64,000 bases of DNA, from contig NC_134756.1 in the NCBI RefSeq assembly GCF_050436995.1, forward strand, positions 9,920,001 to 9,984,000, in the 5' to 3' direction. Shown piece by piece: positions 35,680 to 48,669 of this stretch (position 1 is its first letter; every line of letters begins with the position of its first letter). Under the pieces are notes generated by a model. The model was given only the letters and a program-made list of their open reading frames with translations. It did no database searches and had not been told where the DNA came from. This DNA comes from Anticarsia gemmatalis (Eukaryota; Arthropoda; Insecta; Lepidoptera; Erebidae). The position numbers were made by a program, and so were the translations under genes.

Positions 35680-37560
35680 ATTATAACAGTCTTACATTAC
35701 AACTAATTACACTGAGAATTATCGAGTAGCCCTACATTTACTGCTTGAACTACTTCAGAGTATAATCATAAGGTTCTAAGTAATAATTAATGAATGTATT
35801 TGAGTCAATCGTTACGATTACTTCGAGTTTTAAATCGATTTTGTTAGGCTGTGATTGTTGAACTTGAAAAGTTTAATATATGAATAGATTCACTAAATTT
35901 TAACGTAATTATGCAAAGTTCGATGTAGGTTAGGTCTATAAAACAGACAAAATAATTAGACGGGTAATTTTCTACTATCGAAATTCGGCTAGCTATCGCC
36001 AAATTTGGTACGAAAGTCTGATCATAATCGATAGCAGCTGGAAATTGCCCCTGTTTTAGACGGTCAAACAAATTTATCTTTCTCTAATCAGTTTTAGTTA
36101 GCGTTTGAGCTTATTTTATGTAGACATTTTCTTCTTATCCTACGGAACACAAATTCATTCTTAATGTAATATGATACAAATCCACATCAATACCACGTTT
36201 AGCCAAGAGAATAAAAACAAGCGATTTAAAAAAAACATTCAAGTTTATTCTCAACTCTTTTCTGCAATACGTCGTATCCAATAGCAGTCCCCACGTATTT
36301 CACTAATCAATTTGTTCTGTAAAAAGACCTAGGTATAAATGTGGTGCTAAAATTCGGTTCTACGGTTTCTAAGCCCTCTACAGACCGCCTCTAATGTAAA
36401 GAGAGATTTATTGTTGCTTTGTAACTCTCGCTATTTTCCTTTGAAACTAGATGCCGTGCGTTTTATAAATGTGAAAAGTCGCTTAAGAATATATAAAAGG
36501 GGTTTAAAAGAGATTTTAGAAATCAAATATTTTGTGAGCTGATAACTTTGTACAATGAGCGAGTAAATGATAAATTGTTTTTTTTTACGTAAATAACAAC
36601 GCTTCGTTTCGTTAAATATGATTTTGAGAATAAACGTTTATCTTTTATCGTTCTTTTGTGTTATCTCTATTAAAGCAATATTATAGGCGCCGAAATTCTT
36701 TTGGTAAAAATAGTACGGTAAATCTGAGAAAGAATAGAAATATAGTACTTACAAGTTTGTTCTCCTGGATCAATATGACTATAGTGTCGTGGCTTCATAC
36801 AAAAAACGAGAAATCTCGAATTACTATTTGTGTATGTTGATAAAATTTTAAAATAAGTAAGTGCCTTAACAAGTCGTGTAATGGCTTATATCCACCATAA
36901 AAGTATTGCAGATGATAGATACAAAATATTTATTTTGCTCTTCATATACAATGACTGTTTTAAACATTTTCTTAATATGTTTATTTTTAGCCCACTGCTA
37001 CTTGCAATCATTTCCTAACCTGCAACAAAACGTCTAGAAATCTGAGGATCGCATAAATTTTTATACGGAATAAATTTAATTTATAAGTAAGTTAAACCTA
37101 GTCTTTAATAGAGAAGTTATTTCGTCATAAAACACATAAATAATTACATACTGAAACTTAACCCTCATCGGTTCCCTAGTGTGTCATCACATTCGCTAAA
37201 TGTACCATGAAGGTAGGACCGATAACCGTATATAACAATATTTAGTAGGGTTACTAAGGCATATACGATAATGTTAAATTCAATTTTAATAACTCGTATA
37301 GTAGACATTATTACTAACACACTACGCTTTTTCCCTAAAAATGTAATGCATTGATTTTACTGTTAAGTTGCTAGAAAGTTCATTTCTATTCTAGCCGTTC
37401 GGTATGGTGTTTATTATTATTGATTCTAAGTGTTAAGTCACCTTATTCTATTGTTTTTGATGAGCTTACATTGATATACTAAAGCATTGTAAAGTTCTAA
37501 AGGTTCTAGTGATCTACATTTGAATTCACTATGCGTAGTAAAATAAATTTAGAGATAATA
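35680..37560. other. Non-coding stretch, nothing recognised
   Basis: AT-rich DNA; the short ORFs here have no domain character. Confidence 0.4.
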
Positions 37561-37652
37561 TCCCCAACCCACACTTGGCCAGTGTGGTCGACTCTAGGCC
37601 TAACTCCTTATTCGAGAGGAGACCCTTGACCAGCAGTAGGACAGACACTGGA
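37561..37652 (+). repeat. SINE/LINE tail fragment
   Basis: 'tccccaacccacacttggcc', 'actctaggcctaactcc' and 'cccttgaccagcagtaggac' match the SINE tail at 20462-20551 with several differences. Confidence 0.65.
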
Positions 37653-37659
37653 TAAAAAT

Positions 37660-40645
37660 ATCATGATATATTAAAAATGAACTCCTAAAAACCCTTTCGA
37701 ATTAAAAATATAAGTATGTTGCGATAACGTTTCAAGTAAAACTATATAAAAACGGAATTTGAAACAAAGTTACAAATCATTCCAATAACTAATATAAATT
37801 AACAGACAAAAACGTCTCATAATTAACCCTAAAAGGTTCATTAGTAATAGCGTTCCTAAATTCAGCCCTCAAACTATCGATGGGATTTTTTACTTCATTA
37901 TTCCTAATTTATAGAGGTCATAGACTTGCTTTAAATAAATGAGCAGATTTGTACAGTCAGCTCTAAAAGTCGCTGAACATATTCAATCTTTCGCAACCCT
38001 ACATTTGTAGTATTGCATATTATACCACCGAAAAAATATTTATAACATATAACTCTACCTGATTTTGTTCAAGTACAAGTATTTATGGACAAAATCAGAT
38101 AGAATTAGTTAACATTTGGTAATAAAGTGGTTTTGAAAATATGAAGGTGTGAAGCGACTTATGAAGCTGACTGCACCTCAGTGAAATCCCATGGAGAATA
38201 TGTTAAGGGATAAGGCCCGATTAAACAGAGTGTGGCTGACAGGTGGGTTTGTAATTGAAAACGAAGGTATTTTGAAATAAGCGTCTTTCGTATCTCAAGT
38301 CTGTTTTCTGTGATGGGAAAAGGGTAAACACCATATCGTATAAATAGCTTGTTTATTATTGGGAACGATTCTCATTTTTACTTTTATTCAAATAGAGGTA
38401 AATTAATCGATATTATTAAGGATATTAAGAGATGCGTACCATGGGTGCATGATTCAAATATTCCAACATAGATGTATCACAGCACAGATACTAAAAAAAC
38501 ATCGCTGGCCGTTATTGTGAACATTCAACGAAAATATGTCTAAAAGGATCCAACTGTGCATGTCTCCTTTTGTAGGGTTAACTTGTGGTATTCTACTAAG
38601 CGTCCATATTATTATTTTTGATTTCCTCTGGAAACTGTATAATAAAGTTTAAATTTTTTATCCTTTGTTAAAACACTTTCACTTTTAAAAACCTAGAAAG
38701 ACATCAAATGACCACTACAGCAATGCACAAACTATATAACTTACAGTTCTTAACTTTATGATGCTTCAACTCGACCAGTTAGATTGTATCTACATTCTTA
38801 AACCAAAAGACACTGCCACGGCCAATACGACCTTCTTCCATTGTATTTACGTACCTCTTCTAGGAAGATCAAGTGTTTCGCCTTTAATATTTTAAGCGAA
38901 GAATACTTTGTTCGGTCTATACCATTGTTTACGAGCTCTAAACCTTTCGTTCCCGACCAACTTTTAAGACTAGCTGTAAAACAAACTGCCAACAGTTCTT
39001 CGTCTTAAATTTATAGACAGATCTGTATAAATAAAGTAAGGATTGGCAACTTTGTTGAGTCTAACTTGTAAGATGCGTTGTGTCAAAAAATGGCTTAGCT
39101 AGCTAGCTAGCTATTTCGCACTTAATTATAATTAATCATAACAAGTAAACTTAATATAATTTTCTTACCATTATTCGCATCAGAATTTGCAGAGAGCTTG
39201 CCAGAGCAGACTCTACCTAGTATATCCTACTAGTGCCGTTAGTAGTACAACTGCTTTACTTTCATTCTCTGACAAGTAGTTTAAATCTTGATTAAAAAGA
39301 ACTAAGCTTTAATAACTTGAACATACTTACTATTTATATTGTAATTATTATGAATAATAAAATCTTAGACGTCCTGTTTTAATAAATATATCTTTTTTCA
39401 TGCAATTGCATGATAACAACCGCTAAGCCGTCCGAGTTGGTTGACCCTACGTTATTACAACTCATATCCACATTATTCCACTGATTTAACCCCTTTGTTG
39501 CTCCTTTGACACCCTCGCCAAGTTACGGGTTAATCTAAGCTTTACCGACACCACATATTTACTGTACACATAGTTTATTACGTGACGTAAATAATTTATA
39601 AGGCCGTTTCCACAGAAACAGAGTGACAGCGGCACAATTTCGTCAATAAATTATATTTACATTATTTTCATCAAAAGAGCTTCATATTATCGCCATATTT
39701 TTAGCACTGTACAAACGTAATTTTGTTTTTTTGTGCCCGGACGTCAGGATGAGAGTAAAATATTAATTTTGTTGTGAATTATTTACTGAGTCTGTGTGCC
39801 GAAATGATTAGATGCGAGTCTCAAAGAGCGAGGCTGCGTTGAAAAGTCGATCTTTTGTTTCGCAATAAAGCCTGATAAAGTATCAGACGAGGCGCACATT
39901 TAATATTATTTATTTAGGCAGACAGACTGATTAAACGTAAGCCAAAAAAGTTTATCCGAAAATTCGAGTTCTTATTAAATTAAACGAAAATCAAATTAGG
40001 CTTAAAGGTGAAAAGGTACATATCTTTATTCATAACAAAACTACTTATATTGTTCTTGAACTATATTTGTTTTGTTTACGGGTTTAATTATATTGCATTA
40101 CTTGAGAACTTAATTAAAATAAGGGATGGCGACCCTTAGCCATGCTCCGTTTATTATAAACTCTATTCTTGACAGCTGTTGACGATATCCAACGTGACTT
40201 TACACACCCGGCCGACCTTATTTTTTTAGGTTAATTAAAAATGTGCCACGGATAAATAAATAATAAAGTTTTGACAGCGCGCATAACCTTTTTTGAACAA
40301 ACAAAACATTTAAGATTAAATATTAAAACCCGCGGTTACAAGTTGTTTGTGAGTTCCAATGAATTTCAAATTAAGTGGGCATATTAAAAACATTTCTATG
40401 TTCATTTGAATAAGTTCCATTAGAATTTTTAATAACAGCCAGTGACAAAATAAAGCCGTTACAATTTTTCCTTAACCTTTTTTCCCCGGGGAGACAAAGG
40501 CATTAAAACATACTGCCTAATCCGAGGTATGTAATTTTCTTTTTTTGCTTTCAAATCAAATTTTGTTATACATTTGAGTGTAACTATGTAAATTTGTAGC
40601 AAGGCCATTTTTTGTTAGTAATTCCGAGCAGTCTTTTTCACTACA
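37660..40645. other. Non-coding stretch, nothing recognised as a gene
   Basis: AT-rich DNA with a TAGC microsatellite. Two patches near 39560-39900 and 40140-40330 are mixed GC/AT with TAAT/TTTAT motifs and could be regulatory; this is by eye only. Confidence 0.4.
39096..39113 (+). repeat. Microsatellite (TAGC)4.5
   Basis: Four and a half perfect TAGC units, self-complementary. Confidence 0.9.
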
Positions 40646-40877
40646 TCTATACTAATATTATAAAGCTGAAGAGTTTGTTTGTTTGTTTGTTTGAACGCGC
40701 TAATCTCAGGAACTACTGGTCCGATTTGAAAAATTCTTTCAGTGTTAGATAGTCCATTTATCGAGGAAGGCTACGGCCATTAGGAGCGGAGTAGCAATGA
40801 AAAATGTTGAAAAAACGGGGAAAATTATGAGGCATTCTCTCTTATGTGACGCAAGCGAAGTTGCGCGGGTCAGCTAG
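40646..40877 (+). mobile_element. Non-autonomous Helitron (232 bp)
   Basis: The same family as 7065: TC start, (TTTG)5, 'aacgcgctaatctcaggaac', terminal hairpin and CTAG end, between A (40645) and T (40878). It has lost about 30 bases in the middle ('tataggctatatatcatcacg'). Confidence 0.88.
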
Positions 40878-40879
40878 TA

Positions 40880-41720
40880 CATTATAATAGTAATTGTTTT
40901 ATTACAACTTTTCATTTTTCGTTTTATACATGCTCGACGTATTTTTTATATAATATATTGGATATTGCTAATTACTTTTACACAAAAACATAAACATTAT
41001 TTGGACGTAATTCTTGACTGAAATCGAGCCTTAGATTCGACTCATCAATATGACCTAAAAAGATAAAAACTGCAATAGTAAAACCGAACAACAAACGTCG
41101 CAAAACATTTTATCACTTTTTACAAACCACTTGTAATTCAGGAAGCTCTCCACAACCCTTTCAAAAGTGACAAATCAAGGGAATTGACGGTCTCATGTCA
41201 CCGTTACACGCTTTACCCAAAAATGTGACGCCATGCAGTGCGTAAATTCTTAAGACGTGTTTCTTACAACTTCTGAGCATACTATGGTAAATATTTAATG
41301 TTCTCTAAGGGTCTACTTTGCATATTACGTACGGCCCTTTGCTACGGGCATTGCTCAGCATTTTAATAGCTAATGTACATAATTTACAAACTTGCGACTA
41401 CTAATTATACTTTGATGTAAATATGTTTATCAATTTTCAATGTTTTAGACAGTTCATTATTTAAATGTTTCGGTTTCGATTGTCAATTTTGTAGAGGTGA
41501 CCTATTTGTAAATTTTGTTAAAATCAAATAATGTTCGGTATTTCGAAGTCACCTTTGAAAGGTCGACTTGGAATGTGAAAATATTTTTCTGAAATACTTT
41601 AGATAAGTAGGGGATTTTATTTATTAAGTGGATAATGATATTACAATTATTTGAATAAATATATTTTTGTATCGACATAAATTTCTTATAGTTTATAGTC
41701 TAATAGCCTAACGCCTGACT
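40880..41720. other. Non-coding stretch, nothing recognised
   Basis: AT-rich DNA without gene or repeat signal. Confidence 0.4.
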
Positions 41721-41740
41721 AAAGGTTAAATACTGCCATT

Positions 41741-41937
41741 AGTAGAGAATCACGCTACAGGCAAAGAATTGAATTTTAAACAAAATTATATATTTTCAAT
41801 AATAGTCGGAGTCTAGTCATGAGCCTAGTGGTAAAAAATTTGCCCTATGTGGGGTTACATAGGGCAAATTTTATTTAGAAAATATATTATTTTGTTTAAA
41901 ATTCAATTCTTTGCCTGTAGCGTGATTCTCTACCACT
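41741..41937. repeat. Nested palindrome with TIR-family ends
   Basis: Outer arms of about 56 bases (41741-41796 and 41880-41937) are near-perfect reverse complements. Both begin with the TIR-family end 'agagaatcacgctac' and run into 'aggcaaagaattgaatttta'. At the centre lies a second, perfect stem: AAAATTTGCCCTATGT (41835-41850), loop GGGGTT, and its complement (41857-41872). Confidence 0.85.
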
Positions 41938-41964
41938 ATTGACTTCAAAATATTACTAAGAAAT

Positions 41965-42083
41965 TCAGTATGAAAATACTTTTACTGCCTCTAGCAGACG
42001 CCGTACGGGAACGATTCTCTAATGATTTTTTTCGATAGCTAGCCGGTTGTCGACAGTTTATAGTGTAAGAGAATCGCGCTACT
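41965..42083 (+). mobile_element. MITE-like TIR element, family GTAGCGCGATTCTCT, rearranged
   Basis: Contains 'gcctctagcagacgccgtac', 'cgatagctagccggttgtcg' and 'gtaagagaatcgcgctac' in an order that differs from the other copies. It abuts the nested palindrome. Confidence 0.45.
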
Positions 42084-42089
42084 GATCTA

Positions 42090-44216
42090 GGCAGCATTTT
42101 TTTCGCAATCGTATACACTTCAACTTCAAAGACAGTTTAGTCTATAAGAATCTATTTTAGGAATCTATTATAACGTTATTATAGTGGAAATTCTGTTTAA
42201 TTCCACAACAGACCTTCATCGCCTTAGGTGTGTAATAACTCCTTCACTACTTAACTTCCGACTTGAGAACTAATTCAAAGCTTTGTACGTTGCCTCTGTG
42301 CGATGTGTTGGATAGTTATACTGAGAAATCGTAACAATCCGTGAAACTAACAAAGCTATGTATTACGTAATGTAAGAGTTAGAATACGAATATTCGTGTA
42401 TTTTGTTATGTGTTTACGAGTTCGGAAATTATTCTCTACTATATCTTTTATGTTGTTTTTCTGTAATAATATCTTTCTAAGAATTAAACCATTTTGCGAT
42501 TGAATAAGCTGCCATGAGGTGTTAAAGTTTAGATTGCACGTTATGATAAAATAATAATGCATTAAAATTTCAGATATATATGAACAGAAATCTGCCTCCT
42601 ACTAACAGAAAAAAAGCCCCGTGATATCTTTTAAGTCCTTTCAAGTCTGCCAAAAATGTAAATATAAGTTCTAAAGAAAATGTCAATAGCTATGACGCTT
42701 TTTTATTGAATATTTTGTGAAGCCACAAACAAAACATCGCCTCCAAAATCTGTGCCCGGTTAACATTTTTGCATGTATAACAAACTCAAAAAAACATAAG
42801 CAAGCTCACATCCTCTTTGCAAAATGTGCTTCACTCTCATGAAGGGCGAGACTAAGCATAGATAACACACGAACATAATTTGACGTGCAAATTATGCACA
42901 CAAAAAACACACATTACACCAGACCCCATGGTAAATATTTAAGCAGGAAAAACGCAACGTACACAAACAAACTGTTTATAAAATGTAGCATGTTTATAAA
43001 TTATGATAGAAGTCAGAAAGATCTAGAGGAAAACACAAACAAAAGTAAATAAAAGCATAAGTTAACTTAGTGCCTGAATATAGCAACGAACGGGATCGTA
43101 AAAGTTGAAAAGAGGCACAGGGGTAACCAAAAAAATACGATGATAACATCGATAATTGCTAATTTCGGACATACAAAGTTAAATGATGCGTCCTGTTTAT
43201 GTAAATGTTTGACCATCTTTAGAGCACTGAACAAAACAAAGCCTGGTGGAAGAATACTGCACAAGAATTTTACCCACTCACATACATACGTACGTGGATA
43301 GAAGATGAAGCATTTGGTTAAGGCGGACTTAGGGAAATCTCCGAGGTTGGAAAAATAAAGGAAAAACACGAACAGAATCCGCTGGTACCAACTGGTATAT
43401 TATGTCATTGACGTAAGACTTTCAAAATAGTAGTCTTTGTCATCGAATTATGAGATAAAATCGCATTACTTAAAAAAAAAGCTCTAAAATACTTCCAAAA
43501 ATGAATTCCTCAATAGCCCAGCAATATAAAGACGCCGTTCATTTTTACGACACAATTCTCGTACACAAACCGCTTCATATAAACAGTAGGCATTGGCATT
43601 TGATCATGCCATTAAAATAAAATACCAATCAAGAAACAAAACTTGCCACATTGAGTAGAACAATTACTTTTACGTTTCGCTATGAAGTTCAATAAAAGGC
43701 CCTCAAATAAAGCTAATGGTCTGTTAGTAGTTTTATTACTACTTATTTTCGGGTGAGGTCAGGTTAGGTCGCGACTCTTGTGACGTCACGAGCTTAGTAG
43801 TGACAGGATAAAATGTATGTGCATTGTGAACTCCTCGCCTTTATGTGCGCCTGGTACATGTTCGTGCCGTTTATTTTTATTTAGCTACAATTTTACTTTT
43901 AAAACAGTATGTGCTTTATTTTGTATCTACTTAGGTACAAATTTAATTTATTATGTCTTGAGAAAATAGTATAATAACTTACGGGCTCTTTTCTTTTTTC
44001 TTGCTAATGAATTTAATTGTGAAACACTTTTCATGATCCGATGATACAAAATATACCATTAGAACTTTATGCAGGAGTAACAAATTATGTAGTTAATGCG
44101 GCAGTTACAAATTCATTTCTTCTTTATTCATTTATCAGTCTAACTTAGGAAAATACTCTAATCTACTAACTCTTTGTAAGTGTATATTTTCAATTAAACT
44201 ATAAGTATATTTTTTA
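42090..44216. other. Non-coding stretch with one minus-strand ORF of doubtful value
   Basis: AT-rich. An ORF of 100 codons (43369-43067, minus) has hydrophobic segments but no family resemblance and is probably chance. A TGACGTCA palindrome lies near 43780 in a GC-richer patch. Confidence 0.4.
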
Positions 44217-44470
44217 CTAGCTGACCCGCGTAACTTCGCTTGCGTCACCTAAGAGAATGAGTCAAAATTTTCCCCGTTTTTGTAACATTTTTCGTTGCTA
44301 CTCCGCTCCTAATGACCGTAGCGTGATGTTATATAGCCTATAGCCTTCCTCGATAAATAGGCTATCTAACACTGAAAGAATTTTTCAAATCGAACCAGTA
44401 GTTCCCGAGATTAGCGCAAATAAACAAACAAACAAACAAACAATCAAACAAACAAAGTATAGAGTATAGA
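44217..44470 (-). mobile_element. Non-autonomous Helitron (254 bp)
   Basis: A reverse copy of the 7065 family with CTAG at its end (44217-44220) and a terminal hairpin. The 5' start motif TCTATAC is doubled (44457-44470); only the outer copy gives the A|T insertion site. Confidence 0.85.
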
Positions 44471-44879
44471 TAACTCAACAAATACTACGCGATAAAAAGC
44501 GCCAAATTTGACAGCTGTTTTTTTAATTCCGCAAAGGCACAGATGCACACAATTATTTCTAATCTGCTCATCATAATCAGGTGCTAATATTCTCCCGCGG
44601 ATGCATTGTTACCGGCTTGTATTCCTCTCCCGGGAACAATAAGGATCGTAATTATACAACTCAAGGGGATGTAATGACACTCTGTTGGTGTACTTATTTC
44701 CCGCCAATTAGATGCCTTCACTCTATTTATGTATCTACTTGAATAAGATAAGAGAAAATAATGGTATTGTTTTTTACAATGCGAATATTTTCGCAAAATC
44801 AAAATATACACAAAATGTAAAATTATATCACCGAAATGTATAAATTTGATGATTTTTTTCAATATGTTTGTAACTGTCG

Positions 44880-44981
44880 CGGAAAGGTTTATATGGGATC
44901 GATGGGATCAAAAATCCCACGGAAATGGAATCAACGGGATAAATTGATCTATACCCGGACGAAGTCGGGCCAGCCCACTAG
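44880..44981 (+). mobile_element. 3' end of a third Helitron family
   Basis: The stem 'cccggacgaagtcggg' (CCCG/CGGG arms) is followed by 'ccagccca' and CTAG (44978-44981), then T. The upstream part has 'gatgggatcaaaaatccca', a short dyad. I cannot place the 5' end. Confidence 0.55.
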
Positions 44982-44989
44982 TAAATTTA

Positions 44990-47900
44990 AAAAAATGGTA
45001 AAATAGAACTAGGTCATGTTATATGACTTACACGTAGAACTCACGTAAGCAGATAGCTACAAACTCTTCGTCAAATACTAAAATATTTAGAGACCATGAT
45101 ATTCATATTTATTATATTCGAGTTACATCTTCATTTTATTAATATCCACTCATTACATAAAGTTCAGACACGATGAGTAATAATCTCGCGCGACATGTAA
45201 TCTAATTTGTACTAAATATTGCAATAATAATAATATACCTAAATATATATGAACCCTTTGCATTTATTGCTTACACGCTTCGTGGTAAATAACCATTTTA
45301 TATTATTACTTGTCTGACATTCTCAAATCAAATACTTATCTAATATTCTTTTCATTCGACAAAATTGAATAATGCTAGATTGAATGGGATACGACCTTAG
45401 TCTGATTAAAAAATATTTGATTGTAATTCTTTTTTAATACTCTTGAGAACCGCGAATAATTCAAGTTAAGTTTTTAAATTTTGTTATGAAGTTGTAAGAA
45501 CAAAATTTGGTTTCGAGTAGTCAAGCCTAATTAATTTTACTCTAAAGAAGCCAAGCTCTCATGAAACCGAGTAAATGGAGTTGAAAATGGTTTCTGCTCC
45601 TATTAGAAATAATATTAAGAAAATATAATAAAAGGGAATGTTTTCAGTGTACACATATTTCTGCTAAAGATGTTAAATGATCCAAACACAGAGATGCCAT
45701 TAGCTGTTAGAATGGGAGCTTTTAGAAGGCGACTTAGAGTGATAGTTCATCTTAAGCGTTGGACGTCAATACATTATCGTTAGTATCACTTACAATGGCC
45801 GAAAAATAGCTATAAAACTAGTGCACAATGTTTGCAAAAGCTCGTTTAATTTTGGGTGATACATCACTATTATTTAGGGATTAGGACCTTTGCACGATGC
45901 GTCATGTATACGCCGAAAACATAATACGAAGTTTAAACAATTGTTTCGACAAATCCTTTTGTAGTCCGCGTAGAGCGCGGCCCTAGTTATGTATGGACTA
46001 GTGATGGTATTAATGTCGACGTTTAGTTGGGAAGCGAATATTATGACATATTTGTAATGATAGTTATTTTGTAAAATAGTAACATTTTCGCATAAATACC
46101 TAAATAGCTATATATACAGTTTACGTGTTTTCATGACAATACCAATATTTATATCCGCACATTTTGTGTCTAATTTCTTTCTTTGTCATTTTATCTAAAA
46201 GAAACGAAAAGTCAATAGACGAGCTTAATTAGCACAAGAATTTTCCAACAAGCAACAAAAATAGTTCACCAGTTCCACAAGAAATATACATTCGAAAATA
46301 AATCAACGTTCGCGAATTCGAATGCGAAGTCCACAACACCAGTCGTACTTACTTAGTTGATTTATTACATTAACGGAAGCACCAGGAATTAGACACAATT
46401 GCGTACAAGATTAATGACTGAGGATACAACAAATTTTATGCTTTGGATTCCCAAACAGATTTACGTCCAACAACTTCTCTTGTCTCTGCCCCACCGCTCG
46501 CATTTCAAATTAGAACGATCTTTTAAAATTCACTCGACCCTAATGGCCGCTGTACTTTTCGTTAATACTGTACGAAATTTAAATACAAGAATATTCAAAT
46601 CAGTGATCCTAATTTAACTTGTGCTCCTTAAGAGTTAATGGTTTGGACAGGAATCAAGGAGAATTATTCGGGCATAGTATACTGTTGTTTGTATTGTTTG
46701 CTACGTACTCATATATTTTGTCGTACATTTAAAGTACAAAGGAACATGAGTTAGGGAACTGCGAAAGTTGCGAATGTCGAGACGTGGAAATTACGGAACC
46801 TTGTTAGCTGAACTCGCTTATGTTCAACAATAAATCCTTCGCGTTGCAAATTATACTCGTTTTTTGGTTGTTTATGTTTAGTGTGACTTTACAACTTGCT
46901 TGTTACTTGATAATAATGGGTTTCTTTATCAGTATTGTGAGTCTACTTATTGTATTTAAGATGACACACACTCAAGTTTTTGTTGTAGTAGATTTGACTA
47001 TGTTCTTTCTTGGTTTATGACTTAAAGATTGAAGAGTTAGTAATCTTATTATTATATTTTGGCAACCGTGCGTGCATATTTTACCTTATTCATACTTAGA
47101 ACTTACTTTTGTTACAATAGGCCGTAAATATACAAGTAGAATCACTGGTAATCTAATTATTATAGCCTCATTTATTAACCAACAAAGCCAACCTTAATAA
47201 CACACAACAATGCACAACCACAAATCTGCTAATAACTCGACAAGAGAGACATCTTAACTATTTGAATGCAACCACAAAACCTCTTAAAGCCCATACAAAA
47301 AGCAGACACTCAAACAAACACTACACCGACCAAACTTCATCACAATAACAATTTAACTAGAAAAACAACTCAAATTGTCCAACGAAATCTGTTTGCGATC
47401 CCTAAAGACATTTGAACATAATATTATTTATTTACCAACGTCGATGGAACCATTCCGCCCGTTTGACATTCACAGTGTCCATTATAAATGTATCTATGTA
47501 AGTGTACATAAAGGAAATTAAATTTCCGGACTGTAGGGCACAAACCTAATGCCCTCTGAATTAAAATTCTAAAAGGCGATACGAGTATGTAATAAACAAA
47601 ATATTGTGACAGATTTATACAGTGAATTTATTCAGCCGCGTGTGTGCTTTTATTATTTTTGGCCTTTATGAAGGTTACATTATAATTTACAAAAGATTTT
47701 TTAGGGTTTCGGTGTTTTGTCTGTATTTTTAATAATGTTTGTTATTGAGAAATGGTGAAATTTCCCTCTAGATGTTATTTTTCTAAGGTCAGATTTTACC
47801 ATCGTTTCGTAATAATAATTTCATTCCATATTTTTAGTATACATACTTAAATAATAACACGACTTTCCCTATAGTAGGCAGTAGTATATGTAAGTTACAT

Positions 47901-48640
47901 AGACCTTTTTGCCCTTGGTATTTTTAAGAACTTAATATAAATGCGTTTTGGTCTATAACCTAAACAGATTTGAACTTAACCATGTAGAAAGTTATTTTTT
48001 ATTTCAAACGCCATTTCTACCGCAATACATAAACATAGCAATTCCTCATACCAACAACTATATAAATAAACAGCCGTTATTATTCATCCTTAGAAAAGCC
48101 GGAGAATCCACAACCTACAAATATATCAATGTTCAGAACACTCTAAGGCATTGGCAATTTAACGTGCTCTTGAAGGCACGGGGGTGCTTCAGTGTATAAA
48201 CAATTACCGCCCAGGGACTAGTTATTTAACCGCGTAGGTCGATACATTTGCACACCTACTTCTTGTTATGTTTACTTCACATATGCCAGTTAGTGAAAAT
48301 AGATAGGTCTGTGGAACTGAAATTATATTTGAAGTACTGGTAGATATAACTAGAATTGTATATTGATTTAGCTCTGCCTACGTTGCCTATTTCTGTAGCG
48401 TTGTGTCGTTAAAATATATGTTCAGAGTTTTCATAAGAATATAAGTATGGTCTAGATAAGGAGACGAAATGATAGTATTGAAAGTTAGCAATAACGCTAT
48501 TAGTATCGGTTATCATAGAACAACGATTTTTAGTAAAAAATTCATATACTAAAGGCATGTATAACAACAGTCAGGCTTAACAACGAAACGGTATCCGTTG
48601 ATGTTTCGTTTGAAATTATCCAAAAATAATTGGTGGCGTT
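44990..48640. other. Non-coding stretch, nothing recognised as a gene
   Basis: AT-rich. A hydrophobic 66-codon ORF (46820-47020, plus) and others are as expected by chance. A patch near 47440-47700 mixes GC-rich DNA with TTTAT/TTATTA motifs and could be a regulatory element. Confidence 0.4.
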
Positions 48641-48647
48641 GCACTAG

Positions 48648-48662
48648 CGCCATCTAGTTATC
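48648..48662 (+). promoter_or_regulatory. CTCF-like motif
   Basis: CGCCATCTAGTTATC, preceded by TAG, fits the first 11 positions of the CTCF core and departs at the end. Confidence 0.3.
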
Positions 48663-48669
48663 TCAAAAA

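Noticed and set aside
43067..43369. 100-codon hydrophobic minus-strand ORF
   Set aside because: No family resemblance, no splice or promoter context; hydrophobic ORFs are common in AT-rich DNA.
46820..47020. 66-codon membrane-like plus-strand ORF
   Set aside because: T-rich composition gives Phe/Leu/Val by chance; no other support.
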